In this document: piece by piece, positions 1 to 5,475 of the stretch
How the letters are laid out: the number at the start of each line of letters is the position of its first letter
Numbering within the stretch: position 1 is the stretch's first letter
Assembly: GCA_018667205.1 (NCBI GenBank)
Contig: JABIVN010000057.1
Span: forward strand, 1-7,786
Length of the DNA: 7,786 bases
Direction: 5' to 3'
From: Gammaproteobacteria bacterium
GTDB lineage: Bacteria > Pseudomonadota > Gammaproteobacteria > Pseudomonadales > Azotimanducaceae
Position numbers and translations under genes: made by a program
Notes under the pieces: model-generated
The model's input: the letters and a program-made list of their open reading frames with translations, nothing else
Databases searched by the model: none
What the model was told of the DNA's origin: nothing

Positions 1-97
1 AACAGAATTCCATTTCAGCAGTAGATTGTGTGCCGGTATAAGTAGAGCAACCGGAAGAAAGCGCGATCAGTAAGGAAGCTAAGATAGTCTTGTACAT
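1..97 (-). CDS. Putative lipoprotein, N-terminal 32 codons only (cut by window edge)
   Basis: Reading the minus strand from the ATG at 97-95 gives an open frame to the window edge. It starts MYKTILASLLIALSSGC, a short lysine-containing n-region and a hydrophobic stretch ending in Cys17. That is a type II (lipoprotein) signal peptide, followed by a Ser/Thr-rich linker typical of an exported lipoprotein (STYTGTQST). The lipobox is slightly atypical, because leucine sits at -4 rather than -3. The ribosome binding site is weak (AGGT about 9 nt upstream of ATG). The mature domain lies outside the window, so its function cannot be named. The product would be anchored to the inner or outer membrane after lipidation of Cys17. 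Confidence 0.62.
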   Translation of the reverse strand, partial: MYKTILASLLIALSSGCSTYTGTQSTAEMEFC

Positions 98-139
98 GTT
101 GTTTACCTGTTTGTCTGTTGGGAGGAGAGTGTAGGACTG

Positions 140-164
140 CCTTGTAAACCAAGGTTGATGTCAA
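140..164 (-). promoter_or_regulatory. Possible promoter/operator of the minus-strand lipoprotein gene
   Basis: On the minus strand a perfect TTGACA (164-159) lies about 60 nt upstream of the lipoprotein ATG. It is followed by a perfect 5-bp inverted repeat, CCTTG-N5-CAAGG (154-140 read on the minus strand). No good -10 box sits at 17 nt, so this is only a candidate -35 element with an adjacent operator-like dyad. Seen directly: the two motifs. Inferred: any role in transcription. Confidence 0.25.
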
Positions 165-222
165 TGTGCACTAATGTAACGAAACGTGACCTAACTTATG
201 GCAGGCAGCTAAAGCGCCTATT

Positions 223-248
223 AGCGCTTGTTTTCAGCGCTTGTTTTC
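223..248. repeat. 13-bp direct tandem repeat, two copies
   Basis: The unit agcgcttgttttc occurs exactly twice in tandem (223-235 and 236-248). It is preceded at 213-217 by another AGCGC. The unit contains the self-complementary AGCGCT hexamer that recurs in the hairpin at 536-568. Confidence 0.85.
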
Positions 249-535
249 TGCGGCAGTTAGACGACGTTGGCGGCGCTCCTGGTGCTGCGCGAACCGCAGT
301 AAACATACGAGCGGTGTCTGACCTGCCTGAAAGAGCCAGCGGGGTTAACGACCTACCGGTCGCTTGCAGGGCTTATGACCTAAGAGAGCATAGAATTTAC
401 AGCTGCCTGAAGATGTAAAGGATGGATTATAGATGTGTGCGATTTCACTCAATTGAGGAAAATAATAATAACGCAAAATTTTTCTAGCAACGCTCGAAAC
501 TTCACTTGGGGGCCTGCTGATACCTGAACAACACT

Positions 536-568
536 AGCGCTTTAACCTGACGCAAGGTCATTAGCGCT
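536..568. repeat. Imperfect hairpin with terminal AGCGCT boxes
   Basis: AGCGCT (536-541) and ACCT (545-548) pair with AGGT (555-558) and AGCGCT (563-568). This leaves a six-base loop and a 3x4 internal bulge. There is no T-tract after it, so a terminator role is not supported. A bulged two-box hairpin recalls recombination or REP-like folds, but no integron core site (GTTRRRY) is visible. Confidence 0.5.
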
Positions 569-842
569 GAGTGGCAATTGACCCGCAAGAGCATGCCAAA
601 CACACGTGATCTCGCCAATAGGTTATCAAGGCGACGGCACCGTAGGACGGGTTGCCTGCACATTTGGTGGTCGGGCAGCCGCAGACAAGGCAACAGCGCT
701 CCGGTTCTGATATTGGGTTGCTCAAGCCCCAGCGAGCCTTTCCTGAGAGAACAGTTACACGGTTCTCCCAGGATGGTGCTTCGCTACCTTAAGTGCTGTG
801 CTGACAAGAACGATTCTACTGACCTGTCACAATTACCGGTAT

Positions 843-1680
843 TTAGTCTAGAGGGTCGAGGTCGAGGGCGATGGCGATGGCAAGTAGTCGTCCGTGACCG
901 GATTCAGAACCGCGGTCACTAATATACAGATTATCGTCGCAAACGCTCAGTGAAGTAGGTGTTTCTAAATCAACGCGGTCTTCGTAAGTCGTCGGTTCAC
1001 CGTTCGAGAGTATCCGGGTCAAACTACCAACCCCAGGATCAAAGCCCAGCAATCCCGGTAGACCGTTGTCAGCCTACTCAAGCACATAGGTCGCATCATC
1101 GATATCGTGTTCTATATCTATTACGGTCGTAAAACCCCCTAGGTAAGGTTGGGCGCTGCCAGTACTCACATCGACAATCCGCGCCGACCCCACCACAAAA
1201 GGCAGTCCTGTCAACTCTGTAACCCAGAGCGCCCCGCCACTGGGACGCAAAGACACCCCACTGGGTACCGGTTGCGAGGGGATTTGGGCACCGCCCAGTG
1301 GCAATCCCAATGCCGTCTGGGGCGCACCGATCGGAGATTGTTCAAGCTGTAGATCCGGCATGGCCTGCAATTGATCTGGAAAATCTGAAACAAGCACAGA
1401 AATCGCGCCGTTCTCATCAACACTCAGGATCGTGTTAGCCCCAGGATCCAAAACAGCAAGGGCGTTGGGTAAGGGGTAATCGGCCAGTAGCATCCAACCA
1501 ATCAGTAGGATCTGACGGGCTCTGAACGGCAACAGACGGCAGGCCGTCTAGGACGGTTTCTTTAAGGCCTTCGGTTCGACTGAACCGGACGACCGCACCC
1601 GTTTTGCCGAATTGCAGTGGTCTGCCATCAGCGCCAACGTAGGAGGACCCACTTGACGTGAAGGTTGCTCCAACTTTCAA
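843..1680 (-). pseudogene. Degenerate ScyD/ScyE-family beta-propeller protein
   Basis: Minus-strand frames together resemble the secreted NHL-like beta-propeller family named ScyD/ScyE. The first piece (1680-1535) holds SYVGADGRPLQFGKTGAVVR and ends in the family-like GLPSVAV. Reading then shifts to another frame (about 1530-843). This carries a propeller strand (PGANTILSVDENGAISVL), the hallmark block GALWVTELTGLPF and FTTVIDIEHDIDDATYVLE. An in-frame TAG (1073-1071) follows VLE, exactly where family members usually have Tyr in 'YVLEY', and the frame continues ADNGLPGLLGFDPGVG to a natural-looking end, NLYISDRGSESGHGRLLAI. The stretch normally lying between GLPS and the next propeller strand appears largely missing. 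So there is at least one frameshift, one nonsense change and one deletion. The family match is from memory of the motif pattern. Sequencing error could explain single lesions but hardly all three. Confidence 0.7.
854..883. repeat. Degenerate hexanucleotide repeat, about five units
   Basis: Units ggtcga, ggtcga, gggcga, tggcga and tggcaa follow one another. On the minus strand they encode the alternating tail AIAIALDLD after the last propeller strand of the pseudogene. The repeat has probably expanded the C-terminus of the dead gene by slippage. Confidence 0.7.
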
Positions 1681-2027
1681 TCAGGTACTCTTTGCCTGTA
1701 TCGCTCGTTAGCTGCACCTGAAAGAAGTTACTGTATTGACTAGGCTTTAGCCCGGTCACCCCGCCTGAAACTGGCAGCTTCCTGCCTGGACTGCAGGACA
1801 GTGGGCGCTGTTCCATCGGAGGCGTCACTTGTGATGACACGAGTTTGGGATACTTTCTTTGTGACGTACTCTTTCAGCTTGGATTCAGCATTTACTGGCG
1901 CTACCGACTACCCGTTATTACTTGAACCGGAACAGCCGGCAAGAATTCCGGCACATATTAAAAGCGACGATGAGGTAGTGACGAGTCGAGTAAAACTCGA
2001 ATAAGAGACAAAATCGATGAACTTAAT
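1640..2027 (-). pseudogene. Remnant of a secreted lipoprotein gene
   Basis: On the minus strand, the frame beginning at 2027 with ATT (perhaps a decayed ATG) reads KFIDFVS, then a basic residue, then the hydrophobic SSLLICAGILAGCSGSS. This is a textbook lipobox, L-A-G-C, with Cys encoded at 1934-1932, followed by a Ser/Gly linker. It meets TAG at 1910-1908 and continues SVAPVNAESKLKEYVTKKVS and SDASDGTAPTVLQSR to a TAG at 1742-1740. A second frame overlapping its end carries GVTGLKPSQYSNFFQVQLTS and DTGKEYLIESW, which looks like a continuation after a frameshift. I do not recognise the family. It may be a separate gene upstream of the ScyD-like remnant or its N-terminal part. The open frame on the opposite strand (1801-2004) is its antisense shadow. 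Confidence 0.45.
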
Positions 2028-2083
2028 TCTAATCTAAGATTTAGCTTTAATGATATCGGCATCGCTTTTGCACGCCATACATT

Positions 2084-2125
2084 TAGGGACTGTTCAGTAG
2101 GGACTGTTCAGTAGGGACTGTTCAG
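2084..2125. repeat. Three perfect tandem copies of a 14-bp unit
   Basis: The unit tagggactgttcag is present at 2084-2097, 2098-2111 and 2112-2125 with no mismatch. Perfect identity beside decayed genes suggests recent expansion. The gggactgttcag core resembles the outer ends of some insertion sequences, but no transposase or matching inverted end is visible here. Confidence 0.95.
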
Positions 2126-2340
2126 CCATTGACCATCCTCTACCGAAGAACTATTCCACAGACTTCTTTTAGTAAAAAACCCAACCAAGATACTTTTATA
2201 ATGCAGGATGAACTATCCAGGATTTGGATAAAGCAGGTAATAAAAGTTTACTTTTCTGCATAATATCCTTCTATTACTTTGGAACTACACGTCTGTTTTT
2301 CTAGTAGCTTTCGCCTCTTAAACGATAACCAAATAAAGCT

Positions 2341-2368
2341 TTGCAGTTTTGAAACTTTGGGCTACGAT
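2341..2368 (+). promoter_or_regulatory. Weak sigma70-like promoter candidate for the rimK operon
   Basis: TTGCAG (2341-2346) and TACGAT (2363-2368) are separated by 16 nt. The match to consensus is partial (about 3/6 and 4/6). If used, the transcript would begin just before the actagc repeat and carry a leader of roughly 105 nt. Other promoters in this AT-rich region are equally possible. Confidence 0.22.
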
Positions 2369-2388
2369 GCGCGCCGCCAAAGACCTAC

Positions 2389-2412
2389 ACTAGCACTAGC
2401 ACTAGCACTAGC
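2389..2412. repeat. Four perfect copies of the hexamer actagc
   Basis: The hexamer repeats without error about 70 nt upstream of the rimK start codon. A microsatellite at this distance could vary in copy number and so alter the length of the leader or promoter region. No effect can be shown from the sequence. Confidence 0.9.
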
Positions 2413-2466
2413 AGTAACGTCTTGGCTTCACTTGCACATGAAGTAAAGTCATTGGTGCATCACTTT

Positions 2467-2473
2467 GAGGTGA
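2467..2473 (+). promoter_or_regulatory. Ribosome binding site of rimK
   Basis: GAGGTGA lies 7 nt before the ATG at 2481 and fixes the start. No equally good site precedes another in-frame start. Confidence 0.8.
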
Positions 2474-2480
2474 ACGGATT

Positions 2481-3674
2481 ATGAAACTTGGCATCCTATC
2501 GTGCAGTCCAAATGCTTACAGTACTCGTCGCCTGAAAGAGGCCGCTGAACAGCGCAACCACGAAATAAAGGTCCTTGACACTTTGAAATTTGCCATTGAT
2601 CTCGAACGTGGCTCGCCGGATTTGTATTATCGCCAAAAACCCCTGAGTAACTATGACGCGGTGCTGCCTAGAATTGGTGCGTCCATTACCTATTATGGTA
2701 CTGCCGTGGTACGACAATTTCAGGAGATGGACGTCTACTGCGCGAATACCGCACATGGCATTCTGAACTCTCGAGATAAACTGCGTAGTCTGCAGATATT
2801 AAGCCGACATCATATTGGGATACCCAAGACTACTTTCGTTCGCGATAAAAAGGACGTTCTGCCAGCGATTGCCAGGGTTGGTGGCGCGCCCGTCGTGATT
2901 AAGCTTATTGAGGGAACTCAGGGGATTGGCGTGCTGCTTGCTGAGTCTGTTAATCAAGCAGAATCTATTATCGAACTTCTTCAGAGTCAGAAACAAAACG
3001 TATTAATTCAAAAATTTGTTGCGGAAAGCAAAGGCAAAGACATTCGTGCGTTTGTTGTTGGTGATCAGGTTGTCGCGGCGATGCGCCGTGTTGCGCAAGG
3101 TCAAGAGTTTCGTAGTAACGTTCATCGAGGCGGACTTGCGGAACCCGTTGAACTGGATGAGCAATACCGAGAGACTGCCGTACGGTGCACGCAAATACTC
3201 GGACTTAGCGTAGCAGGTGTTGATATGTTGGAGGGTAAAGATGGTCCGCAGGTCATGGAGGTTAACTCCTCACCCGGACTTGAAGGCATAGAGACGTGTA
3301 CTGATCTGGATATTGCCGGTGTGATCATCGATTATATCGCCGCACAGGTAGATTTCCCCGAGATCGACGTGAGGCAACGATTAACCGTTAGCAAAGGCTA
3401 TGGCGTCAGCGAAATTTATGTGCCGGATGGTTCAAAATTTGTTGGTCAAACCATTGTTGAAACCAAATTGACCGAAAGTGATATCAATGTCCTCACCCTT
3501 TACCGTGGCGCTAAGGTCATACCTAACCCCCGCGAAGGACGTATACTTGAAGCAGGTGACAAGCTGCTTTGCTTTGGCAAACTGGAGTCGATGAGAGGTA
3601 TGGTACCTGCTCGAACCAGACGCAAGCGCCGTCCTACTATTCAGGACCTGGATACACATATCAATGACGACTGA
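2481..3674 (+). CDS. rimK: RimK-type alpha-L-glutamate ligase with C-terminal TrkA-C (RCK-C) domain
   Basis: Residues 1-290 form a complete ATP-grasp ligase that matches E. coli RimK in order and apparently in numbering. Visible are Lys100, Lys141 before the nucleotide-binding loop EGTQGIGV, the basic pair Arg202-Arg203 and Arg216. The metal ligands are Asp248, Glu260 and Asn262 (block MEVNSSPGLEGIE). RimK adds glutamates to the C-terminus of ribosomal protein S6 in the cytosol using ATP. E. coli RimK is about 300 residues and this protein is 397. Residues 308-372 (VSEIYVPDGSKFVGQTIVE through NVLTLYRG, VIPNP and LEAGDKLLCFG) fit the TrkA-C/RCK-C ligand-binding fold of potassium channel and transporter regulators. 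A basic RRKRR tail follows. The start is supported by the Shine-Dalgarno GAGGTGA at 2467-2473. It is the first gene of a three-gene operon and overlaps the next gene by 11 bp. The glutamate-ligase assignment is firm; S6 as the target is inferred. Confidence 0.93.
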   Translation: MKLGILSCSPNAYSTRRLKEAAEQRNHEIKVLDTLKFAIDLERGSPDLYYRQKPLSNYDAVLPRIGASITYYGTAVVRQFQEMDVYCANTAHGILNSRDKLRSLQILSRHHIGIPKTTFVRDKKDVLPAIARVGGAPVVIKLIEGTQGIGVLLAESVNQAESIIELLQSQKQNVLIQKFVAESKGKDIRAFVVGDQVVAAMRRVAQGQEFRSNVHRGGLAEPVELDEQYRETAVRCTQILGLSVAGVDMLEGKDGPQVMEVNSSPGLEGIETCTDLDIAGVIIDYIAAQVDFPEIDVRQRLTVSKGYGVSEIYVPDGSKFVGQTIVETKLTESDINVLTLYRGAKVIPNPREGRILEAGDKLLCFGKLESMRGMVPARTRRKRRPTIQDLDTHINDD

Positions 3675-4131
3675 CACACCGCAGGTCCTGGGCTGGCGCG
3701 AATGGGTTGGTTTCCCCGATATTGGCATCCCTAAAGTCAAGGCAAAAGTTGACACTGGTGCCCGCACCAGTAGTTTGCATGCCTTTACGGTTGAACCATT
3801 TGAGCGAGATGGTAAGCAATGGGTGCGGTTCGATATGCACCCTTTACAACTGAATAACAGTGAAGTTATTAGTTGTGAAGCGCCTTTGTTGGGTCAGCGC
3901 AATGTGCGCGATTCCGGTGGCCATGAAGAGCTTCGCTATGTCATTGAAACGACCATTACCATTGGTGAAAGCCGCTTGAAGGCTGAAGTCACTTTGACCG
4001 ATCGAGACACGATGAAGTTTCGGGTACTGCTCGGGCGCACGGCGATCCGCGGCAGTTTTCTGGTTGATTCAGGACGTTCCTATCTCCGCGGCAAGAAAAA
4101 TCCTAGCATTAAACGTCAGCGCAAGGCCTGA
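3664..4131 (+). CDS. rimB: RimK-associated retropepsin-like protease ('ATP-dependent zinc protease' family, RimB-like)
   Basis: A 155-residue protein of the family usually named ATP-dependent zinc protease (PF05618), often encoded beside rimK. Residues 27-39 hold KVDTGARTSSLHA, whose D30-T31-G32-A33 is the catalytic signature of retropepsin-like aspartic proteases. VLLGRTAIRG at 121-130 resembles the hydrophobic-hydrophobic-Gly segment that closes that fold. There is no HExxH zinc motif and no nucleotide-binding loop, so the common name fits poorly. One such domain would work as a dimer. No signal peptide is present, so it is cytosolic. Pseudomonas has a RimA/RimB/RimK system in which RimB is reported to act against RimK-added glutamates; assignment to RimB here rests on family and neighbour. 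The start codon lies inside the end of rimK (11-bp overlap) with only a weak ribosome site, which implies translational coupling. The basic end, KNPSIKRQRK, is typical of the family. Confidence 0.88.
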   Translation: MTTDTPQVLGWREWVGFPDIGIPKVKAKVDTGARTSSLHAFTVEPFERDGKQWVRFDMHPLQLNNSEVISCEAPLLGQRNVRDSGGHEELRYVIETTITIGESRLKAEVTLTDRDTMKFRVLLGRTAIRGSFLVDSGRSYLRGKKNPSIKRQRKA

Positions 4132-4134
4132 AGC

Positions 4135-5202
4135 ATGGCAACCAAATTACCTGAGCTCATTATCGGTGGCGTGAGCGTGAAGCCAGGTAAGCGGGAAATT
4201 GTTGCCGTGCCGGTTGCACCCATGTACACCCATGATGATCTCTCTATCTCGGTGCAGGTTGTGCGCGGCCAATTAGCTGGACCGACTTTGTTTATCTGTG
4301 CAGCGATACATGGCGATGAAATAAACGGCGTTGAAATTATCCGTCGTCTCTTGCAGCACAAAGCCCTTAAAAAGTTGCACGGCACGCTTTTGGCAATACC
4401 GATCGTCAATGTTTACGGCTTGTTGAACCACACGCGTTACTTACCGGATGGCCGTGATCTAAATCGCTCCTTTCCAGGCTCTGCCAAAGGCTCTCTCACG
4501 GGGCGGGTTGCACATACCTTTGTCCAGGAGATCGTGAGTAAAAGTACACACGGTATCGATTTGCATACTGGGTCCCGGCACCGCAGTAATTACCCTCAAA
4601 TCAGAGCGAATTTGGATGACCCTCAGACACGTCAAATGGCCGAGGCCTTTGGTGTACCCCTTGCGATTAATGCGAAAATCCGCGATGGCTCTTTGCGCGC
4701 CTGTGCCGCTGATGCCGGTGTGCCGATTCTGCTCTACGAGGCTGGTGAGGCCTTGCGCTTTGAGGAAATGTACATTCGTGCCGGCGTTAAAGGCATTATC
4801 AGTGTTATGCGTAATCTAGGCATGTTACGAAAAAGTCGCAGTTCAAAGCCGCCGGCGCTACCGATTATCAGTAACAAAACAAGTTGGGTACGCGCCCCTG
4901 AAAGCGGCATCCTACGAACTTTGGTTCCCCTGGGAGGAAACGTCATTGCCGGTCAAGTCCTTGCCTTTGTCGCAGATCCTTTAGGCTCTACTGAAACAGA
5001 GATTGTCGCGCCAGAAGATGGAATGGTCATAGGTCGAACAAATTTACCGCTGGTTTATGAGGGCGACGCGACGTTTCATATCGCTCAATATGGTCGCAGT
5101 GTCGCAAAGGCGGAAAAACAAGTAGAACAATTTCAGGAAGACAACCAGCCAGATCTATATGAAATGAATGCAGAGAACCTAAGTGACGCGCCGATCACTT
5201 GA
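4135..5202 (+). CDS. Succinylglutamate desuccinylase/aspartoacylase-family zinc hydrolase
   Basis: A 355-residue enzyme of the AstE/AspA family (M14-like carboxypeptidase fold, PF04952). Zinc ligands are visible as His59 and Glu62 in AAIHGDEINGVE and His144 in GIDLHTG. DGRDLNRSFPG (105-115) is the conserved substrate-binding block with Arg107, Asn110 and Arg111. Glu202 in LLYEAGE is the likely general base. Residues about 250-320 form the beta-rich C-terminal domain resembling a biotinyl-lipoyl hairpin (APESGIL, PLGGNVIAGQVLAFVADP). An acidic tail of about 30 residues ends the protein. Family members deacylate N-acyl amino acids such as N-succinylglutamate or N-acetylaspartate. No arginine-catabolism genes are nearby, so AstE itself is unlikely. 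The start lies 3 nt after the previous stop with AAGG at 4123-4126, so it is cotranscribed with rimK and the protease. Its substrate is unknown; a glutamate conjugate is plausible from context. Confidence 0.9.
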   Translation: MATKLPELIIGGVSVKPGKREIVAVPVAPMYTHDDLSISVQVVRGQLAGPTLFICAAIHGDEINGVEIIRRLLQHKALKKLHGTLLAIPIVNVYGLLNHTRYLPDGRDLNRSFPGSAKGSLTGRVAHTFVQEIVSKSTHGIDLHTGSRHRSNYPQIRANLDDPQTRQMAEAFGVPLAINAKIRDGSLRACAADAGVPILLYEAGEALRFEEMYIRAGVKGIISVMRNLGMLRKSRSSKPPALPIISNKTSWVRAPESGILRTLVPLGGNVIAGQVLAFVADPLGSTETEIVAPEDGMVIGRTNLPLVYEGDATFHIAQYGRSVAKAEKQVEQFQEDNQPDLYEMNAENLSDAPIT

Positions 5203-5280
5203 GTGAGTACTGCAGATTGCAATGTGTCGATTGCCAGCACTAGCCGGTAATCCATTAAAAAAGAAGGAAGACTTAAGAAG

Positions 5281-5313
5281 TTAACCAAAGGATTTAACCA
5301 AAGAAATCCTTTG
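5281..5313. repeat. Perfect 10-bp inverted repeat with an embedded direct repeat
   Basis: CAAAGGATTT (5286-5295) pairs perfectly with AAATCCTTTG (5304-5313) across an 8-nt loop. The decamer ttaaccaaag also occurs twice directly (5281-5290 and 5294-5303), the second copy filling the loop. It lies 80 nt after the operon. There is no T-tract on the plus strand, so it may be a transcript-stabilising hairpin or a weak terminator. Confidence 0.7.
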
Positions 5314-5346
5314 TACTGCCTAAATAGAGCAGATTAGGAGTGCCCG

Positions 5347-5375
5347 TTGACTTAAGTTGATAAATTTCTTAAAGG
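5347..5375 (+). promoter_or_regulatory. Weak promoter candidate for the flavoprotein gene
   Basis: TTGACT (5347-5352) is followed after 17 nt by TAAAGG (5370-5375). The -35 is good and the -10 poor. It would give a leader of about 95 nt before the ATG at 5476. Confidence 0.28.
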
Positions 5376-5475
5376 TTCATGCACGTTGGGGGATATCCTT
5401 ATCGTTTTATTGCTTGTATGAAGCTTGGCGCTCGTGGTTAACCGAGCTTACTTTTCTTATTTGGGACAACGGACT

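Larger units (their letters stand above)
98..842. other. Gene-poor region with short repeats and hairpins
   Basis: No convincing coding sequence was found on either strand. The open frames at 155-418 (+), 502-693 (-) and 578-922 (+) have no recognisable domain and no good ribosome binding site. The last of them also runs antisense into the end of the ScyD-like pseudogene. What can be seen is a 13-bp tandem duplication at 223-248, an imperfect hairpin at 536-568 and recurrent AGCGCT hexamers. The simplest reading is decayed intergenic DNA left by lost genes. A short frame near 607-710 (VISPIGYQGDGTVGRVAC) has a coding-like look but ends at a TGA and matches nothing I recognise. Confidence 0.55.
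2028..2480. other. Intergenic region upstream of the rimK operon
   Basis: AT-rich non-coding DNA without a plausible gene. It contains three tandem 14-bp repeats (2084-2125) and four tandem 6-bp repeats (2389-2412). Separated inverted arms, TATAATGCAG (2197-2206) and CTGCATAATA (2256-2265), match at 9 of 10 positions. The rimK leader lies at its right end. A TATAAT at 2197-2202 has no acceptable -35 partner at the usual distance. Confidence 0.6.

Noticed and set aside
155..418. Plus-strand open frame of 87 codons
   Set aside because: No ribosome site, no recognisable domain, basic and cysteine-scattered composition typical of a chance frame, and it contains the tandem repeat at 223-248.
578..922. 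Plus-strand open frame of 114 codons
   Set aside because: Its last part is antisense to the propeller pseudogene, whose hexamer repeat produces its Gly/Arg-rich tail; the rest is Arg/Ser-rich without any domain.
908..1910. TAG recoding (amber suppression or pyrrolysine) to explain the two in-frame TAG codons in neighbouring genes
   Set aside because: Both genes also show frameshifts or a lost start codon, and no suppressor tRNA or pyrrolysine gene is present; ordinary gene decay explains everything.
1801..2004. Plus-strand open frame of 67 codons
   Set aside because: The opposite strand carries a clear lipoprotein signal peptide with lipobox in this interval, so this frame is its shadow.
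2091..2125. LexA (SOS) box in the triple repeat, because of CTGT and CAG motifs
   Set aside because: The required CTG-N10-CAG symmetry with a CTGT/ACAG pair is not present; the repeat is direct, not palindromic.
2197..2202. Perfect TATAAT as promoter of rimK
   Set aside because: The bases 16-18 nt upstream are an A-run with no resemblance to TTGACA, and it lies about 280 nt from the start codon.
2084..2412. CRISPR array from the repeated units upstream of rimK
   Set aside because: Repeats are in direct contact with no spacers, are too short, and no cas gene is present.
5425..5475. TTG at 5425 as start of the flavoprotein
   Set aside because: It has no convincing ribosome site and the added residues do not belong to the domain; the ATG at 5476 is preferred.
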